A stretch of 64,000 bases of DNA, from NCBI RefSeq assembly GCF_034377285.1, contig NZ_CP139715.1:434001-498000 (forward strand), read 5' to 3'. Of the stretch, positions 9,348 through 18,333 are shown one piece after another (within the stretch, counting starts at the first letter, position 1; each line of letters begins with the position of its first letter). Made by a program: the position numbers and the translations under genes. The DNA comes from Thalassobaculum sp. OXR-137 (GTDB lineage: Bacteria; Pseudomonadota; Alphaproteobacteria; Thalassobaculales; Thalassobaculaceae). The notes below the pieces were generated by a model, which was given only the letters and a program-made list of their open reading frames with translations, did no database searches and was not told the origin of the DNA.

Positions 9348-11104
9348 GACAGGGTGTTCTTCACGCCCATGCGCTTCATGATCACCCACTGCTGCAGGAT
9401 CGACAGCAGGTTGTTCCAGGTCCAGTAGATCACCAGTCCGGCGGCGAAGCTGGAGAGCAGGAAGGTGAAGAGCAGCGGCAGGAACATGAACACCTTGGCC
9501 TGCACCGGGTCGGCCGGCTGCGGGTTGAGGCGCTGCTGCAGGTACATGGTCAGGCCCATCAGGATCGGCCAGGCGCCGATCATGAGCATGGCCGGCGGAT
9601 CCCAGGGGATCAGGCCGAACAGGTTGAAGACCGTTGTCGGGTCGGGCGCCGACAGGTCACGGATCCAGCCGTAGAACGGCGAGTGCCGCATCTCGATGCT
9701 GACGAACAACACCTTGTAGAGCGAGAAGAACACCGGGATCTGCACCAGGATCGGCAGGCAGCCGGCGGCGGGATTGACCTTCTCCCGCTTGTACATCGCC
9801 ATCATCTCCTCGTTGAGACGCTGGCGGTCGTCGCCGTATTTCTCGCGCATCTCCTGCAGCTTCGGCGTCAGCTCCTTCATCTTGGCCATGGACTTGTAGG
9901 ACTTGTTGGCCAGCGGGAAGAAGATCAGCTTGATGACCACGGTCAGCGCCAGGATCGCCAGGCCGAAATTGCCCAGGATGCCGTGCAGCCAGGTCAGCAC
10001 GATGAAGAACGGCTTGGTCAGGAAGTAGAACCAGCCGAAATCGATGGCGAGGTCGAAGCTCGGCGCGCCGATCTGCTCCTCGTACTTGTCCAGCAGGTCG
10101 AGACGCTTGGCGCCGGCGAAGAAATGCGAGGTGTTGGTGACCTCGCCGCCCGCGGCGATGGCGGTGGCGCCGCCGAGATAGTCGACCTGGAAGCGGTCGT
10201 TCTGGTTGCGGATGGAGTGGCGGAACTTGTAGTTCCACTCGGCCTTCTGATCCGGCACCAGGGCCGCCAGCCAGTACTTGTCGGTGATGCCGATCCAGCC
10301 GCCCGGCGACTTCGCGTCCTGGTCGCCGTCCTCCTGAAGCTCGCTGTAGTCGACCTCCTTGAGGGTCTCGTTGAACACGCCGAGCGGGCCTTCATGCAGG
10401 ATGTAGAAGCCCGTGGTCTTCGGCAGGCCGCCGCGGCTGATCAGGCCGTAGGGGAACAGTTCCTGCGCCGCGTCGGAGCCGTTGGTCACCGTGTCGGTGA
10501 TGGTGAACATGTAGCCGTCGTCGACGCCGATGGTGCGCTTGAAGGTCAGGCCCTGGGGGCTGGTCCAGGTGAGCGTGATCGGCGACCCGGGGGTCAGTTC
10601 GGTCGCGTCGGTCTCCCACTGGGTCTTCGGGCCCGGCAGCTCCAGATTGGCGCCGGGGGCCGCGACCCAGCCGAACTCGGCGTAGTACGGCCGCACGTAA
10701 TTGGTCGGCTCCAGCAGGTGGATCGGGCCGCTCGCCGGATCCAGCGTGACCAGATAGTCGTCCAGCACGACGTCGTCGATGCGGGCGCCCACCAGCGAGA
10801 TCGAGCCGTCGATGGTGGGGGTGTTGATCTCGATGCGCGGGGTCGCCGCCAGGGCCGCCGTGCGATCCGCCTCGCCGCTGGCCGCGATCGCCGGCGCGGA
10901 ACCGGGGGTCGGCGCTGTCGTCTGGTCGGTCGAGGGCCTGGGGGTATCGGTGTCGAAGCCCGGCGTCGGGTCCGCGCCCTGCTCGACCGCCTGCTGCGAC
11001 GGAGCGGTCGGGGTCCACCCGAACTCCGCGGCGAGGAACTGGAAACCGATCAGGATCACCACGGAGAGGGCGATCGCGATGATCATATTCTTCTGGTCGC
11101 TCAT
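9344..11104 (-). CDS. yidC: Membrane protein insertase YidC
   Basis: YidC (586 aa) inserts and folds inner-membrane proteins with or without SecYEG. It is the long Gram-negative form: an N-terminal helix (about 5-25), a large periplasmic beta domain (about 60-340) and the C-terminal five-helix core including [20 protein letters not shown] with its conserved Arg/Lys groove region and [24 protein letters not shown] at 11104 ([14 protein letters not shown]) overlaps the yidD stop as ATGA, deciding the start against an upstream in-frame ATG at 11239. Confidence 0.97.
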   Translation of the reverse strand: MSDQKNMIIAIALSVVILIGFQFLAAEFGWTPTAPSQQAVEQGADPTPGFDTDTPRPSTDQTTAPTPGSAPAIAASGEADRTAALAATPRIEINTPTIDGSISLVGARIDDVVLDDYLVTLDPASGPIHLLEPTNYVRPYYAEFGWVAAPGANLELPGPKTQWETDATELTPGSPITLTWTSPQGLTFKRTIGVDDGYMFTITDTVTNGSDAAQELFPYGLISRGGLPKTTGFYILHEGPLGVFNETLKEVDYSELQEDGDQDAKSPGGWIGITDKYWLAALVPDQKAEWNYKFRHSIRNQNDRFQVDYLGGATAIAAGGEVTNTSHFFAGAKRLDLLDKYEEQIGAPSFDLAIDFGWFYFLTKPFFIVLTWLHGILGNFGLAILALTVVIKLIFFPLANKSYKSMAKMKELTPKLQEMREKYGDDRQRLNEEMMAMYKREKVNPAAGCLPILVQIPVFFSLYKVLFVSIEMRHSPFYGWIRDLSAPDPTTVFNLFGLIPWDPPAMLMIGAWPILMGLTMYLQQRLNPQPADPVQAKVFMFLPLLFTFLLSSFAAGLVIYWTWNNLLSILQQWVIMKRMGVKNTLS

Positions 11105-11436
11105 AGAACGCTTCCGTCGGTACTGGCGCGGGCGGTGCGGGCGCGGGTCGAGTCCGCCGGATAGGCGGTCATGGTCCGGGGGTCGCTCGCAGCGAGCGGC
11201 GGCACCGGATCGTAGCCGGCGCCTCCCCAGGGTTGGCATCTTGCGAAGCGTCTAAGGGCTAGGACGCCGCCGCGCAAGACCCCGTGTGTCTGAACCGCCT
11301 CCACCGCGTAGGCCGAGCAGCTCGGCGCATAGCGACAGGACCCGGCGAAAAACGGCGAAAGCGCGTATCGGTAGAGATAGACCGGGGCCAGGGCGGCGGT
11401 CCGCGCGAGCCTGCGGATCGGACCGGGTGCCATCAT
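11101..11436 (-). CDS. yidD: Membrane protein insertion efficiency factor YidD
   Basis: A 111-residue YidD: amphipathic N-terminus followed by [27 protein letters not shown], with the three family cysteines and a conserved [13 protein letters not shown] segment near residues 66-79. It assists YidC-dependent insertion. The C-terminus runs about 30 residues past the usual end as a polar Arg/Ala tail. Its start overlaps the rnpA stop (ATGA at 11436) and its stop overlaps the yidC start, so rnpA-yidD-yidC-engB are coupled by overlapping codons throughout. Confidence 0.95.
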   Translation of the reverse strand: MMAPGPIRRLARTAALAPVYLYRYALSPFFAGSCRYAPSCSAYAVEAVQTHGVLRGGVLALRRFARCQPWGGAGYDPVPPLAASDPRTMTAYPADSTRARTARASTDGSVL

Positions 11437-11792
11437 CGCCCCTTCTTTTCGATGCGGTCGAGGGCGCCTGCGAGATCGGCCAGGAGATCGTCGTAGGGCC
11501 GTCCGACGGTCGCCGCGCGGGCGATGAGCACGTAATCGTGACCCTGCAGGGCGCGGGCGGCGAGGACGTCGTTCACCGCGGCCCGCAGCCGGCGGCGCGC
11601 CCGGTTCCGCTTGACGGCATTGCCGACCTTCTTGCTGGCTGTATAGCCGACGCGCGCCGGTGCATCGCCATCCTCCCGCGCCCGCATCTGCAGAACGAGG
11701 CCGGGTGCGACCACCTTGCGCGCACGCGCAGCGGCCAGGAAATCCTTCCTGGCCGGCAATACGTCTAGTTTGGCGGAGCCCGACGCGCGCAT
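11433..11792 (-). CDS. rnpA: Ribonuclease P protein component
   Basis: The protein subunit of RNase P (119 aa), which matures tRNA 5' ends. The RNR signature appears as [20 protein letters not shown] (about 54-73), with RVGYTASKK upstream, the strand that contacts precursor tRNA. It lies 42 bp after rpmH, the near-universal bacterial order, and overlaps yidD by four bases. A 9-bp perfect stem covers the rpmH stop just upstream and could tune the ratio of L34 to RnpA. Confidence 0.95.
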   Translation of the reverse strand: MRASGSAKLDVLPARKDFLAAARARKVVAPGLVLQMRAREDGDAPARVGYTASKKVGNAVKRNRARRRLRAAVNDVLAARALQGHDYVLIARAATVGRPYDDLLADLAGALDRIEKKGR

Positions 11793-11815
11793 GCCGTCAT
11801 TCTCCAGCCCTGCGG

Positions 11816-11840
11816 GCGTAGACCGTAGAAGGGTCTACGC
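11816..11840 (-). promoter_or_regulatory. Perfect 9-bp hairpin over the rpmH stop codon
   Basis: GCGTAGACC (11816-11824) and GGTCTACGC (11832-11840) are perfect reverse complements with a 7-nt loop. On the transcript the stem includes the rpmH TAG stop (11837-11835). It has no U-run, so it is more likely an attenuator, processing site or stability element between rpmH and rnpA than a simple terminator. Confidence 0.6.
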
Positions 11841-11969
11841 GGACAGGCGCTTGCGGCCTTTTGCCCGACGGGCGCGGATCACGTTGCGACCGCCGACCGT
11901 AGCCATGCGGGAGCGAAAGCCGTGGCGGCGCTTGCGGACGAGAACGCTCGGTTGATAAGTGCGCTTCAC
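11835..11969 (-). CDS. rpmH: Large ribosomal subunit protein bL34
   Basis: A 44-residue protein, [18 protein letters not shown] then [20 protein letters not shown] and RKRLSA, the complete and typical L34 sequence. The start is GTG (11969-11967), preceded by a GGAGG Shine-Dalgarno at about 11974-11978 on the minus strand. It is the first gene of the rpmH-rnpA-yidD-yidC-engB operon and has a near-consensus sigma-70 promoter 50-80 bp upstream. Rare start codon use in such a highly expressed gene is mildly unusual. Confidence 0.97.
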   Translation of the reverse strand: MKRTYQPSVLVRKRRHGFRSRMATVGGRNVIRARRAKGRKRLSA

Positions 11970-12019
11970 GGGAAGCCTCCGTCACGTCGTCTGAATGATG
12001 CTCGAACAGCGAGCGCGGG

Positions 12020-12048
12020 TGTATATAGGCTGCCATCCGCCCTGTCAA
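12020..12048 (-). promoter_or_regulatory. Sigma-70 promoter of the rpmH operon
   Basis: On the minus strand a perfect -35 TTGACA (12048-12043), a 17-bp spacer and a -10 TATACA (12025-12020) lie upstream of rpmH. Transcription would begin near 12013, giving a leader of about 44 nt before the GTG. This is the best consensus promoter I saw in the window, in keeping with a ribosomal gene. Confidence 0.8.
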
Positions 12049-12064
12049 CGACCCCACCCGCGCC

Positions 12065-12502
12065 ATGCCCGATTTCCAGTTCGAGCTGACCACCACGCCT
12101 GCGGCGGCCGACCTGGCCACGGTGAAGGCCGGGATGTGGCGATATGTGCAGTCCCGGCTGCCGGGCCTGCCCGACGAGTCCGAGGACGTGTCGGCGGCGC
12201 TCTTCGCCCGGACGGCGGACGGCACGGTGATCGGCGGTGTCCAGGGCAACGTGTACTGGAACGGGCTGGAAGTCGAGCAGCTCTGGATCGAGGAGACCCA
12301 CCGCCGCCTCGGCCTCGCCCGCGACCTGATGACCCGGCTGGAGGACTTCGCCCGCCGGCACGGGGCGGTGATCGCCTATCTGCGCACCGTGGACGCGCGG
12401 CCGTTCTACGAACGCATCGGCTACGCGGTCTACGGAACACTGGAGGACCGGCCGATCGGCACCGTGCTGTACCACATGAAGAAGCGGCTGGACCGGGGCT
12501 AA
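12065..12502 (+). CDS. GNAT family N-acetyltransferase
   Basis: A 145-residue single-domain acetyltransferase. The acetyl-CoA pyrophosphate loop is in WIEETHRRLGLARDLMTRLE (about 77-96), followed by YLRTVDARPFYERIGYAVYG, the usual FYxxxGF beta-bulge region. The substrate is unknown. It is divergent from rpmH, with only 95 bp between starts, and converges on the sulfurtransferase gene across a family B palindrome. Confidence 0.85.
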   Translation: MPDFQFELTTTPAAADLATVKAGMWRYVQSRLPGLPDESEDVSAALFARTADGTVIGGVQGNVYWNGLEVEQLWIEETHRRLGLARDLMTRLEDFARRHGAVIAYLRTVDARPFYERIGYAVYGTLEDRPIGTVLYHMKKRLDRG

Positions 12503-12536
12503 GGCGCGGGCCGCGGCCCTTCGACCCCTCCAAACC

Positions 12537-12610
12537 CGTCATCCCGAACTTGTTTCGGGACCTCACCTCGATCATCCGCCGGGAGGTCCCGAAACAAGTT
12601 CGGGATGACG
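12537..12610. repeat. Nested palindromic repeat, family B copy 2
   Basis: Arms of 28 bp (12537-12564 and 12583-12610) are perfect reverse complements around an 18-bp spacer; pairing extends outward through CCAAAC / GTTTGG with one bulge. Each arm holds the inner hairpin TCCCGAACTTGTTTCGGGA. It sits between the converging GNAT and sulfurtransferase genes and may terminate both. Confidence 0.92.
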
Positions 12611-12632
12611 GTTTGGAGAAGGTTGTGGCCCC

Positions 12633-13511
12633 CTACCCCACCTCCATCGGCAGGCTCTCGTCGGTCACCCATTCGGACAGGGACGCGTCGTACAGCGCCA
12701 CGTTCGCCCGGCCCAGACGGGTCAGCCAGTAGGCGGTGACCGAGGCCGCGATGCCGCCGCCGCAATAGGGCACCACCCGCCCCGCCTCCATCGCCCCCGC
12801 CGCACGCAGGGCCGCCTCGATCTCGGACGCCGGTCGAAATGCGTTGGTCTGCGGGTCGAGCAGCGTCGACGACGGCACGTTCGTCGAGCCGGCGATCCGC
12901 CCGGCCCGGCCGTAATGCACCCCCTCGCCCTTGTGCTGCGCGTGCGACAGGGCGTTGACGATGCACACGCCGGGATCGCCGACCGCCGCCAGCACCTCGT
13001 CGCGGCCCGCCACCAGGTCCGGGCGCGGGTGCGGGGTCAGGGTGGCCGCCGGCAGGGTCACCGAGCCGCTCTCCACCGGCCGACCCTCTTCCCGCCATTT
13101 CTTCAGCCCGCCATCCAGAACGGCGGCGTTGTCGAAGCCCGCAACCCGCAGCATCCACCAGAACCGGGTCGCCCATTGCGGGCTGTCGGCGGCATAGAGC
13201 ACCACCGCCGTGCCGTCGCCGATGCCATGGGCGCCGAACACCTCAGCCAGGCGCTGCGGCGTCGGCATGGTGAAGCGGAACCGCCCCGCCGGGTCAGAGA
13301 AGTCGCCCGTCAGGTCCAGGAACGCTGCCCCGGGGATATGCGCCTCCTCATAGGACGTCCGCCCGCTCTCGGCCCGCAGAGTGGTCTGCGGATCGGGCAC
13401 CAGGAAACAGGTGCAGTCGAACACCCGCACCCCTCCCGTCTCCATTGCCTCGGCCAGCCAGCCGGTCGACACCAGACTGTCCGGCAACTCGTAAGCGCTT
13501 GATCCGGCCAT
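12633..13511 (-). CDS. Thiosulfate/3-mercaptopyruvate sulfurtransferase
   Basis: A tandem rhodanese-domain protein (292 aa). The N-terminal inactive domain spans about 10-145 (SYEEAHIPGAAFLDL, FWWMLRVAGFDNAAVLDGG); the catalytic domain is about 165-288 with the persulfide Cys250 in YCGGGIAAS and GRAGRIAGSTNVPSS upstream. The loop replaces the usual CG[S/T]GVTA with CGGGIAA, so substrate preference between thiosulfate and mercaptopyruvate is uncertain. ATG at 13511 is chosen as the family start; the frame runs open to 13712 through the divergent exporter gene. Confidence 0.88.
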   Translation of the reverse strand: MAGSSAYELPDSLVSTGWLAEAMETGGVRVFDCTCFLVPDPQTTLRAESGRTSYEEAHIPGAAFLDLTGDFSDPAGRFRFTMPTPQRLAEVFGAHGIGDGTAVVLYAADSPQWATRFWWMLRVAGFDNAAVLDGGLKKWREEGRPVESGSVTLPAATLTPHPRPDLVAGRDEVLAAVGDPGVCIVNALSHAQHKGEGVHYGRAGRIAGSTNVPSSTLLDPQTNAFRPASEIEAALRAAGAMEAGRVVPYCGGGIAASVTAYWLTRLGRANVALYDASLSEWVTDESLPMEVG

Positions 13512-13578
13512 GCTTCGCGTGCTCCCCTGAGGTTCTCCGGCAGCGTCTGTCGCGCCGCCTCCCACCGGACTGTACCGG

Positions 13579-14523
13579 ATGCCCTCCGTCGCACAAATCC
13601 GTGCCGCCTTCGATGCCGTGCCCCGCAATGTCCAGGGCATGTTTTGGATCGTCCTCTCCGGGCTGATCTTCTCCAGCTTCATGGCGCTGGTCCGGCTGGT
13701 CGGCAACACCATGGACCCGATCCAGGCCTCGTTCCTGCGCTACGGGTTCGGCCTGCTGTTCCTGACCCCCTTCTTCCTGCGGGTCACCGCGGCGGATCTT
13801 CGGGCGATGCGGTGGAAGCTGCATCTCGGACGCGGCCTGATGCACGGCACGGGCGTGATGCTGTGGTTCTACGCGATGTCTCGGATTCCCCTGGCGGAGG
13901 TGACGGCGATCGGCTTCACCGCCCCGGTCTTCGCCACGGTCGGCGCCGCCCTGTTCCTGGGCGAACGGATCCGCCTGCCGCGCATCACCGCCGTCGTCGT
14001 CGGTCTGCTGGGCGCCCTGATCATCGTGCGGCCCGGGTTCGCCGATGTCGATCCCGGGGCGATCGCCATGCTGATCGCCGCACCGCTCTTCGCCTTTTCC
14101 GACCTGGTGGCCAAGGCCCTGACCCGCAAGGAATCCGGCCCGGCCGTGGTCGCCTATCTCTCCATCATCGTCACCCTGGTGACCATGGGTCCGGCCATCT
14201 CGGTGTGGAAATGGCCGAGCCAGGAGGAATGGTTCCTGATCGTCGTGATCGCCGGCCTGGCCACCGTGGGGCACCTGGCCATGGTCCAGGGCTTCAAGGT
14301 CGGCGAGATGTCGGCCATCGCGCCGGCCCGCTACGTCCAGCTCCTCTGGTCCGCCCTGATCGGCTTCGCGCTGTTCTCCGAGGTGCCGGAGATCTGGACC
14401 TGGGTCGGGGCAGTGATCATCGTCTCCGCCGCCATCTACATCGCCCGCCGCGAGGCCCTGGCCCGCGAGCGCGGCGTTCAGACCGTCCGTCCGGCCCAGT
14501 CGAGCTCCGCGAATACCGGGTAG
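13579..14523 (+). CDS. EamA family (DMT) transporter
   Basis: A 314-residue exporter with ten predicted helices in two EamA repeats. Repeat 1 covers about 20-148 (FWIVLSGLIFSSFMALVR; RIPLAEVTAIGFTAPVFATV; FLGERI), repeat 2 about 158-290 (KVGEMSAIAPARYVQLLWSA; FSEVPEIWTWVGAVIIVSA). Such proteins export amino acids or metabolites; the substrate cannot be read from sequence. The C-terminal 15 codons overlap the convergent exonuclease-family gene by 46 bp. Confidence 0.9.
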   Translation: MPSVAQIRAAFDAVPRNVQGMFWIVLSGLIFSSFMALVRLVGNTMDPIQASFLRYGFGLLFLTPFFLRVTAADLRAMRWKLHLGRGLMHGTGVMLWFYAMSRIPLAEVTAIGFTAPVFATVGAALFLGERIRLPRITAVVVGLLGALIIVRPGFADVDPGAIAMLIAAPLFAFSDLVAKALTRKESGPAVVAYLSIIVTLVTMGPAISVWKWPSQEEWFLIVVIAGLATVGHLAMVQGFKVGEMSAIAPARYVQLLWSALIGFALFSEVPEIWTWVGAVIIVSAAIYIARREALARERGVQTVRPAQSSSANTG

Positions 14524-15356
14524 TGGTCGGAGGCCTTGCTGTCGCCGATCCAGCTCCGCACCACCGCGCCGGCAAGGTCCAGCGTGGCGACCAGGTGGTC
14601 GATCTTGTAGCCGCTTTCCTGGGTGTAGAAGGTGGACGCGGCGAGCGGATCGTGCCCGGCGGCGACGAAGGTGTCGACGAGCTGGTCGGCCCGGCGCAGG
14701 CGCCCCCGATGGGGGTCCATCTCGCCGCAGACGAGCTCGATCTCCCGTGACTCCGCCGTGCAGTTGAAGTCGCCGCCCAGGATCACCGTGTCGGTCAGCG
14801 GCACGTCCACCGCATCGCCGGCCCAGGCGTTCGGGAACGGCCCGTCGGCGGGCAGAGCGTCGGTCCCGCCCTCGCGGATGAAGCGCATCAGCACTTCGAC
14901 CTGCGGCAGGCGCTGGCCGGCGGAGATATGGGAGAGGTGGACCGAATAGGCGCGGATCGGCCCGGCCGGGGTCTGGCAGATCCCCTCCACCACGCAGCGC
15001 TGGACGTCCATGGTCTCCGGCAGGGCATGCTTGGGGAGAAGCTGGGTGCGCGAGGACAGGATCGGCCAACGGCTGGCGATCATGTTGCCGAACGTGCGCC
15101 GCCGGTTGACCACCGTGCCGTCCACCACGGTGCTGGCATCGCTGTCGAAGGTCGAACCGAACACCACGTAGCGGTTCAGCCGCGCCGCCAGTTCCGCCAC
15201 CTGATCCTCGCCGTCGTTGCGCGCCCAGTTCTGGGTGACTTCCTGGAACAGGATGATGTCGGCGTCGGCGACCGCGTCGGCGATCCGGGCGATGTCGTAG
15301 CGGCCGTCCTGACCGAGGGCGTACTGGATGTTGTAGGTGGCGACGACGAGGCGCAT
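14478..15356 (-). CDS. Endonuclease/exonuclease/phosphatase family protein
   Basis: A 292-residue member of the EEP superfamily of metal-dependent phosphohydrolases. Motifs in order: ATYNIQYALG (6-15, catalytic Asn), FQEVTQNW (about 37-44, metal Glu), YSVHLSH (about 138), GGDFNCTAES (about 194, Asp/Asn pair), and SDHYPVFAEL near 275-284 (catalytic Asp-His). No signal peptide, so it is cytoplasmic. The family spans nucleases and lipid phosphatases, so the substrate is open. It converges on the EamA gene with 46 bp shared. Confidence 0.85.
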   Translation of the reverse strand: MRLVVATYNIQYALGQDGRYDIARIADAVADADIILFQEVTQNWARNDGEDQVAELAARLNRYVVFGSTFDSDASTVVDGTVVNRRRTFGNMIASRWPILSSRTQLLPKHALPETMDVQRCVVEGICQTPAGPIRAYSVHLSHISAGQRLPQVEVLMRFIREGGTDALPADGPFPNAWAGDAVDVPLTDTVILGGDFNCTAESREIELVCGEMDPHRGRLRRADQLVDTFVAAGHDPLAASTFYTQESGYKIDHLVATLDLAGAVVRSWIGDSKASDHYPVFAELDWAGRTV

Positions 15357-15488
15357 CGGCGGGTCCTTTTCAGTCGGTCTATTGATAAGTCAGGCAGGGC
15401 GGGCGTCCATCCTGGCAAGAGGCCGTGACGGCAGTATGTCGCCGCCCGGCTCTTGCCGGAACGGGGTGCCGACGACAGGTTCTGTACC

Positions 15489-16316
15489 ATGATCCAGATC
15501 CTGTTCGCCCTGCTCGGCCTGTTAATGCTCGCCGGCTGCTACCTGTCCCGCTCGGCCGACCTGCCGGACGAGCTGATGCGCACCTGGCAGGGGGCGACGG
15601 TGGTCGTGCCGTTCTCCTCGGCCGATCCGGCCATGACGGACATCACCGGGGAGATGAGCGAGGTGGAACCGCTGCTGCGCTCCGCCCGGCTGGCCCCGAC
15701 CCTGCCGGTGGTGATCTTCCTGCATGGCTGCAACGGCCTGCACCGGGGCTATCGGGTCGATGTGGAGTTCCTGCGCGACCTCGGTTACGCGGTGATCGCC
15801 CCGGACAGCTTCTCGCGCGCCTACAAGCCCACGAGCTGCGACTGGCGCTCGAAATCCGCCGGCTCCCATCCCGGGGTGATCGGCTTCCGGCTGGCCGAGG
15901 CGGATTACGCCATCCGCCAGGTACGGAGCTTCCCCTGGGTCGACCCTTCGCAGATCGTGCTGATGGGCCAGAGCGAGGGCGGAATGACGACCGCCAACTA
16001 TACCGGCAGCGACGTCGCCGCCCGGGTGATCCTGGGCTGGACCTGCCAGATCCCGTGGCCGCCGCTCTGGGGCATCAAGGGGGAGGACGACATTCCGGTC
16101 CTCTCCGTGGTCAGCGCCGAGGACCGCTGGTTCCAGCGGTGGTTCCTGCGCGGCGACTGCGGCGAGGACATGGACGGTTTCGCCGATGCCCGGTCCGTGG
16201 TGATCGACGGTTCCACCCATCACGTTCTACGCCGCGACGAAGCCCGGGAGGCGGTGGCCGGGTTCCTGGAAAGGGTGGCGCCGTCACCGAAGCTGAAACG
16301 GCTGGCGCGGGATTAG
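15489..16316 (+). CDS. Lipoprotein alpha/beta hydrolase (dienelactone-hydrolase-like)
   Basis: A 275-residue predicted lipoprotein: the N-terminal helix ends in the lipobox LAGC (Cys at about 17). The alpha/beta hydrolase core has VVIFLHGCNGLHRGY (oxyanion region), the nucleophile elbow GQSEGG with Ser162, and HHVLRRDEA near the C-terminus, supplying a possible catalytic His. ATG at 15489 is preferred over one at 15453 because only it puts a signal peptide at the N-terminus. Role and substrate are unknown; the enzyme would face the periplasm. Confidence 0.82.
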   Translation: MIQILFALLGLLMLAGCYLSRSADLPDELMRTWQGATVVVPFSSADPAMTDITGEMSEVEPLLRSARLAPTLPVVIFLHGCNGLHRGYRVDVEFLRDLGYAVIAPDSFSRAYKPTSCDWRSKSAGSHPGVIGFRLAEADYAIRQVRSFPWVDPSQIVLMGQSEGGMTTANYTGSDVAARVILGWTCQIPWPPLWGIKGEDDIPVLSVVSAEDRWFQRWFLRGDCGEDMDGFADARSVVIDGSTHHVLRRDEAREAVAGFLERVAPSPKLKRLARD

Positions 16317-16352
16317 AGGAAAGGAATCCACCCTCTTTCCCATTCTCATTCT

Positions 16353-16465
16353 CTCCCCGGATTGATTCCGGGGCCTACCCTCGGGCGAGACCAACGCCGT
16401 CGAACAGCAGCGTCGGACTCAGTGCAGTCGGATGGGTGGGCCCCGGAACAGGTCCGGGGAGTGTG
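16353..16465. repeat. Nested palindromic repeat, family A copy 3 (degenerate)
   Basis: Left arm 16353-16373 and right arm 16441-16465 keep the CCCCGG core but carry mismatches (GATTGATTCC against GGAACAGGTCC); the spacer is longer, about 67 bp. It lies between the converging lipoprotein hydrolase and LDH2-type dehydrogenase genes. Confidence 0.8.
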
Positions 16466-16487
16466 GTTGGGATGAGAGGGCGTGCCC

Positions 16488-17540
16488 TCAGAGCGGCGCC
16501 GGCGGCGTCACCCCGAGCTTCCCGGCCCACTCCGCAAGCCCCTCCATGATCCCCGGATACAGCGCCACGCCTTCCGCCAGCGCCGCGCGCTTGCGGGCGA
16601 GGGCGCCGTCGCCCGGCAGACGCACCGCGTCGACGCCCGGGCGCGGCGGGTTGGTGCGGCAGAGCTCCACCAGCCGGTCGGTCTGGCGGCTGAAGGCATC
16701 CGCCCCGGCGAAGGCTGTCGGGTCCTGTACCTGAACCCAGATGCTCGCCCCCCAGCCTTCCGGCGGATCGGCCCGGCCGTGGCCGGACAGCCCCTGGGTC
16801 AGCGCTTCCACGATCAGCGCCAGGCCGTACCCCTTATGCCCGTGGTCCAGCCCGCCCACCGGCAGGATGGTGCCCGGCGGATCGGTGAACAGCACCGCCG
16901 GGTCCTTGGACGGGTTGCCCTCGGCGTCGATCAGCCAGGGATGCTCCAGCGTCCGACCTTCCTTGTGCAGCCGGTTGGTCAGCCCGTTGGTGGTGATCGA
17001 GGCCGAGATGTCGATCAGGATCGGATCGCCGGAGGTCGGGATGCCGACCGCCATCGGATCCGGCGTGTAGATCGCCCTGGTGCCGCCGAACGGCGCCACG
17101 CTGGCCACCGCCGGGTCGGAGCAGGTCAGGGTCACCATCATCCCCTCATCGGTCGCCCGCTGCAGGAAGGCGGCCAGACAGGCGATGTGATGGGAGCGGC
17201 GGATCGACACGGTGCAGGTGCCGTACCGCCGGGCCCGCTCCACCGCCAGGTCCACCGCGCTCGCGGTCAGCCACACGCCGGACAGCCGCATGCCGTCCCA
17301 GACCACCACCGGGCCGCGGTCGGACAGCACCTCCGGCATCCCCGTCGCCGTCATCGATCCGTCCTTGAGGGCCGCGAGATAGGCGCCGACGAGCTGCAGC
17401 CCATGGGTGGTGTGGCCCATCAGGTCGGCCTCGACCATCAGCGGCGCCACCAGGGCGGCCTTGTCGGCCGGCAGTCCGGCGCCGACGAACAGCGCCTCGG
17501 CGTAGTCGATCAGCGCCTGGGCGGCGTAGCGTTCCGTCAT
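16488..17540 (-). CDS. Ldh family (malate/L-sulfolactate/ureidoglycolate) oxidoreductase
   Basis: A 350-residue NAD(P)-dependent 2-hydroxyacid dehydrogenase of the LDH2/MDH2 family, structurally unlike classic lactate dehydrogenases. Recognisable segments: DLMGHTTHGLQLVGAYL (about 39-55, active-site His), VSIRRSHHIACLAAF, MAVGIPTSGDPILIDISAS and GLDHGHKGYGLALIVEAL. ATG at 17540 overlaps the upstream methyltransferase stop (ATGA) and follows GGGAGG, so the long frame to 18245 is not the true protein. The substrate is uncertain. Confidence 0.88.
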   Translation of the reverse strand: MTERYAAQALIDYAEALFVGAGLPADKAALVAPLMVEADLMGHTTHGLQLVGAYLAALKDGSMTATGMPEVLSDRGPVVVWDGMRLSGVWLTASAVDLAVERARRYGTCTVSIRRSHHIACLAAFLQRATDEGMMVTLTCSDPAVASVAPFGGTRAIYTPDPMAVGIPTSGDPILIDISASITTNGLTNRLHKEGRTLEHPWLIDAEGNPSKDPAVLFTDPPGTILPVGGLDHGHKGYGLALIVEALTQGLSGHGRADPPEGWGASIWVQVQDPTAFAGADAFSRQTDRLVELCRTNPPRPGVDAVRLPGDGALARKRAALAEGVALYPGIMEGLAEWAGKLGVTPPAPL

Positions 17541-18196
17541 TCCGTATCCTCCCTCTTGGCCGCCGCTATGAGTGCGACGTTTCCGTGCAGATGCAGTATC
17601 TGATGCTCCAGGCCGAGTTCGGTAAACCACCGAACGTAATCGTCGAGTCTGGCGGGCCGGTTGCTTTGCGACAGATCGGCCTCGTAGTCGGAGAAGGTCT
17701 GCGCCGTCCGCATGGGCCGGCCGTGGATCGCCTCGATCCGCGCCCAGATCGCCCGCTGCAGCTCGAACGTCGCCGGCGTCGTCAGGCGCAGCCGGTCGTA
17801 CAGCAGGAACACCCCGCCCGGCGCCAGCCGTTCCGCCGCCCAGGCGATCACCGACCGTTTGGCCGCGTCCTCCAGATCGTGGAAGGTCAGGGCGGTGGCG
17901 ATCACCTTGAACGGGCCGCCGCCGATCTCGATCGCGCCGATATCGCCGAGGTCGCCCTCGACGAAGCGCGCCCGGTCGCCGAACCGGCCCCGCGCCGCCT
18001 CCAGCGACTCGCCCTTGCGGTCGACGCCGGTGAACGCCACATCGTCGCGGCGCTGGAACAGCAGGTGGGCCAGATAGCCGGTCCCGCAGCCGAGATCGAG
18101 GACGGCCTCGCCCTGCCGCAGCACGGCATCCGCCGCCGCGACCAGGATATCGAGCTGCTCTGCGCGGGTCGGGTGACCGCCGATCGGATCGTCCAT
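17537..18196 (-). CDS. Class I SAM-dependent methyltransferase
   Basis: A 219-residue methyltransferase. Motif I VLDLGCGTGYLAHLL (about 32-46) binds S-adenosylmethionine, the acidic residue follows in FTGVDRKGESLEAA, motif II is near FVEGDLGDI and post-motif RLAPGGVFLLYDRL is typical. No substrate-specific domain is visible. It is translationally coupled by a 4-base overlap to the LDH2-type dehydrogenase downstream, so the two may act on one metabolite. Confidence 0.85.
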   Translation of the reverse strand: MDDPIGGHPTRAEQLDILVAAADAVLRQGEAVLDLGCGTGYLAHLLFQRRDDVAFTGVDRKGESLEAARGRFGDRARFVEGDLGDIGAIEIGGGPFKVIATALTFHDLEDAAKRSVIAWAAERLAPGGVFLLYDRLRLTTPATFELQRAIWARIEAIHGRPMRTAQTFSDYEADLSQSNRPARLDDYVRWFTELGLEHQILHLHGNVALIAAAKREDTE

Positions 18197-18268
18197 CGTC
18201 TAAACCCCTCTGACTCAAAGGATTACTGAAAAGGCCACCGTGCATGGCGGTTTTCCAGCGCTTTTGCC

Positions 18269-18297
18269 TTGATTTTAGATAAAACTTTACATAAATT
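18269..18297 (+). promoter_or_regulatory. Possible promoter of the 73-residue small protein gene
   Basis: The 18197-18333 gap is AT-richer than its surroundings. TTGATT (18269-18274), a 17-bp spacer and TAAATT (18292-18297) lie 36 bp upstream of the 18334 start. Matches are moderate. Confidence 0.4.
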
Positions 18298-18333
18298 CAC
18301 GTCACCTACAGTCCTTCAGAAAGAGGGAAGACG

